A stretch of DNA of 13,787 nt from Flavobacteriia bacterium (GTDB taxonomy: Bacteria; Bacteroidota; Bacteroidia; Flavobacteriales_D; Crocinitomicaceae): assembly GCA_009925805.1 (NCBI GenBank), contig RFQF01000037.1, positions 1 through 13,787 of the forward strand. Reading direction: 5' to 3'. The translations under genes were made by a program, and so were the position numbers. Below, piece after piece: positions 12,295-13,787 of the stretch. The notes under the pieces were generated by a model that saw only the letters and a list, made by a program, of their open reading frames with translations, did no database searches and had not been told where the DNA came from. Positions within the stretch are counted from its first letter, which is position 1; every line of letters starts with the position of its first letter.

Positions 12295-13787
12295 CTAACG
12301 AATTAAGTTAACAAATCCGTAATACTGTTCCCACTGATTTCCGTCTTGTCCACCATAACGCACGAGATAGGTATACACTCCGATAGGGCATTTAATTCCA
12401 AAGGGTAAATACCCATCCCAACCTCTGGAAAAATCATAGCTTTCAAAAATAATCTCACCCCAACGGTTGTAGATAACGAAATAATAATTTTGAGGAATAA
12501 ATCCTGGCGAAAAAACCGGTTGGAAGGTTGTGTTTTCTTCCTCACCATCGGGCGTAAATGCATTGGGAATATAAAGGGAAATAGTATTTGTTACTTCAAC
12601 CGTTTGCGTAGTTGTTTGGCTGCAACCTAAGAGATTTGTGGTGGTCAATTCCAAGGTATACACACCTTCTACCATGGGCAAATCCCAGGAAAATTCATTG
12701 GCATTATTCACAAAAATTTGTCCATTTATTTCCCATGTATACGTCTGATTCTGAGCGACATTATTGACAATTAATATCGTCGGGTCACTCAGTTCAACCT
12801 GTACGGGTTGTATGGAAAATACAGGACCAACCAAGGGCTCCACTCCCACTTGCGCAAATACAGGCGCCGAAGCACATCCGGTTGCTCCATAACCCGTTAC
12901 CATGTAGGAATCGCTCACAATAGGGCAAATAGAATTTTGAGGTCCAAAAGTAGCCTCATCCTGCCATACGTAAGATTGCGCCCCTTGGGCGACGAGATTA
13001 ACACATTGTCCTGCACAAATAAGCGTATCCATTGCCGTAATCACCGGAACAGGATCCACCACCAGGTTTAAAATGGCTGTGGAGTCACACCCTGAAATGT
13101 TTTGAAAGCTTCCCGTATAAATGCCAGAAGTGTTGAGGATCTGGCCATTGAACAAAATGCTGGAGTCAGCGCAAATTTGAGCCGACAACAGCACTGTATC
13201 TGGTTGAAAGTGAAAAACCTGTATGCTGTCGATGAATGAACACCCATGAACGTCCATTGCTGTCACCGCATAAATGCCGTCGTTAATCAACCATGCACTG
13301 TTTCCTTGATTTCCGTTCGACCATGCATAACTCACATAACTAGGTGGAGCAATAAGTTGGGTAGAATCGCCAACACAATGCCACAAATCGGAACCGAGAT
13401 GGAAAGTATCTGGCACCGTCGACACCATGACCGAATCACGGGCAAAACCACAACCACTGGGCACATCCAACCAGTAAATACCGGGTACATTTACAACAAG
13501 GTTCGGACCTGTAGATCCATTACTCCAGGCATACGAGGGGTAAATGGTGTCTGGGGCCAAGGTCAAACTCGTACCGGGACAAAAAAGGGTATCTGGACCT
13601 AAATTTACAGCTCCCGGAGGACCTGGGGGAAGATAATTCGCTTGCAAAATGCCGCTTGCTCCAGGTTGAGCACCGTGGGGTGTTCCGGCGCAAGCTGGTC
13701 CAACATGCAATACAGTACCTGAGAGCCCGCCATTGAGTTGTGGAGTCACATTTGGAGGTAAAAGGCCTTGCTGAAAAACAATTGCAC
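12295..13787 (-). CDS. Second T9SS type B sorted protein with Ig/PKD-like repeats, 5' end beyond the window
   Basis: The frame is open from the right edge (first whole codon at 13785) to TAG at 12295, giving 496 visible residues. No signal peptide is visible, and the internal GTG at 13749 lies in ordinary repeat-linker sequence, so the true start is outside. Order in the fragment: a Gly/Pro-rich stretch with L-P-P-G-P-P-G (52-58); two units with a Y-A-W-S-N-G core (85-90 and 153-158); a short unit around G-I-Y-T-G-S-F (221-227); a unit with Y-V-W-Q-D (272-276); a PKD-like unit with Y-T-W-E-I-N-G (349-355); and a CHU_C-type domain (about 403-496) with I-P-N-A-F-T-P-D-G (406-414), Y-N-R-W-G-E (439-444), W-D-G (456-458) and C-P-I-G-V-Y-T-Y (466-473). 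This predicts T9SS export like its downstream neighbour. The shared class and orientation suggest related surface functions, but the 93-bp gap with its own -7-like box allows separate transcription. Confidence 0.88.
   Translation of the reverse strand, partial: AIVFQQGLLPPNVTPQLNGGLSGTVLHVGPACAGTPHGAQPGASGILQANYLPPGPPGAVNLGPDTLFCPGTSLTLAPDTIYPSYAWSNGSTGPNLVVNVPGIYWLDVPSGCGFARDSVMVSTVPDTFHLGSDLWHCVGDSTQLIAPPSYVSYAWSNGNQGNSAWLINDGIYAVTAMDVHGCSFIDSIQVFHFQPDTVLLSAQICADSSILFNGQILNTSGIYTGSFQNISGCDSTAILNLVVDPVPVITAMDTLICAGQCVNLVAQGAQSYVWQDEATFGPQNSICPIVSDSYMVTGYGATGCASAPVFAQVGVEPLVGPVFSIQPVQVELSDPTILIVNNVAQNQTYTWEINGQIFVNNANEFSWDLPMVEGVYTLELTTTNLLGCSQTTTQTVEVTNTISLYIPNAFTPDGEEENTTFQPVFSPGFIPQNYYFVIYNRWGEIIFESYDFSRGWDGYLPFGIKCPIGVYTYLVRYGGQDGNQWEQYYGFVNLIR

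Noticed and set aside
13747..13749. GTG as the start of the second T9SS protein
   Set aside because: The frame stays open to the window edge, no signal peptide follows the GTG, and a T9SS cargo protein needs one, so the GTG is an internal valine codon.

Overview
The window looks like chromosomal DNA of a Bacteroidota bacterium, probably Flavobacteriia/Flavobacteriales (for example a Cryomorphaceae/Schleiferiaceae-type marine lineage). The reasons are three proteins with C-terminal sorting domains of the type IX secretion system (T9SS), which is confined to this phylum, a DUF4421 protein, weak or absent Shine-Dalgarno sequences, and several TAnnTTTG motifs resembling the Bacteroidota -7 promoter box. 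Coding density is very high: the only gaps between genes are about 30-95 bp, and no stretch of 300 bp lacks a gene. I saw no tRNA, rRNA, CRISPR array, transposase or phage gene. Both ends of the window cut through genes.

Region 1 (1-1918, minus strand) is a tight three-gene operon: a zinc-ribbon-like SAM methyltransferase, then an MbnP-like protein with a T9SS type A sorting domain, then the N-terminus of a lipoprotein di-heme cytochrome c peroxidase (MauG/CcpA/MbnH superfamily) that runs off the left edge. All three genes start with GTG and both junctions are 4-nt GTGA overlaps. MbnP and its di-heme partner are a known functional pair (copper binding and tryptophan modification in methanotrophs). 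Here the MbnP partner appears to be exported to the cell surface by T9SS.

Region 2 (1999-3021, plus strand) is a DUF4421 outer-membrane-like protein. It is transcribed divergently from region 1, and its 3' end overlaps urocanase on the other strand by 56 bp.

Region 3 (2966-7322, minus strand) is a run of four closely packed genes: a membrane family 2 glycosyltransferase, a low-molecular-weight protein tyrosine phosphatase, an RsmI-like tetrapyrrole-methylase-fold methyltransferase, and a long-type urocanate hydratase (hutU) without the other hut genes. Spacing is 31 bp, then 11-nt and 4-nt overlaps.

Region 4 (7394-8430, plus strand) is ruvC and rnhA, overlapping by ATGA: Holliday-junction resolvase and RNase HI.

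Region 5 (8419-13787, minus strand) holds two large extracellular T9SS type B (gliding-motility-type C-terminus) proteins. The first is a complete 1260-residue protein with a signal peptide and 13 PKD/Ig-like repeats. The second is cut by the right edge. The 24 cysteines of the complete protein are placed so that every one is paired only if each PKD domain is joined to the next by a disulfide; this is the most interesting pattern I found. Otherwise the window is mostly housekeeping and surface-protein genes, and I see no strong sign of an entirely new defence or mobile system.
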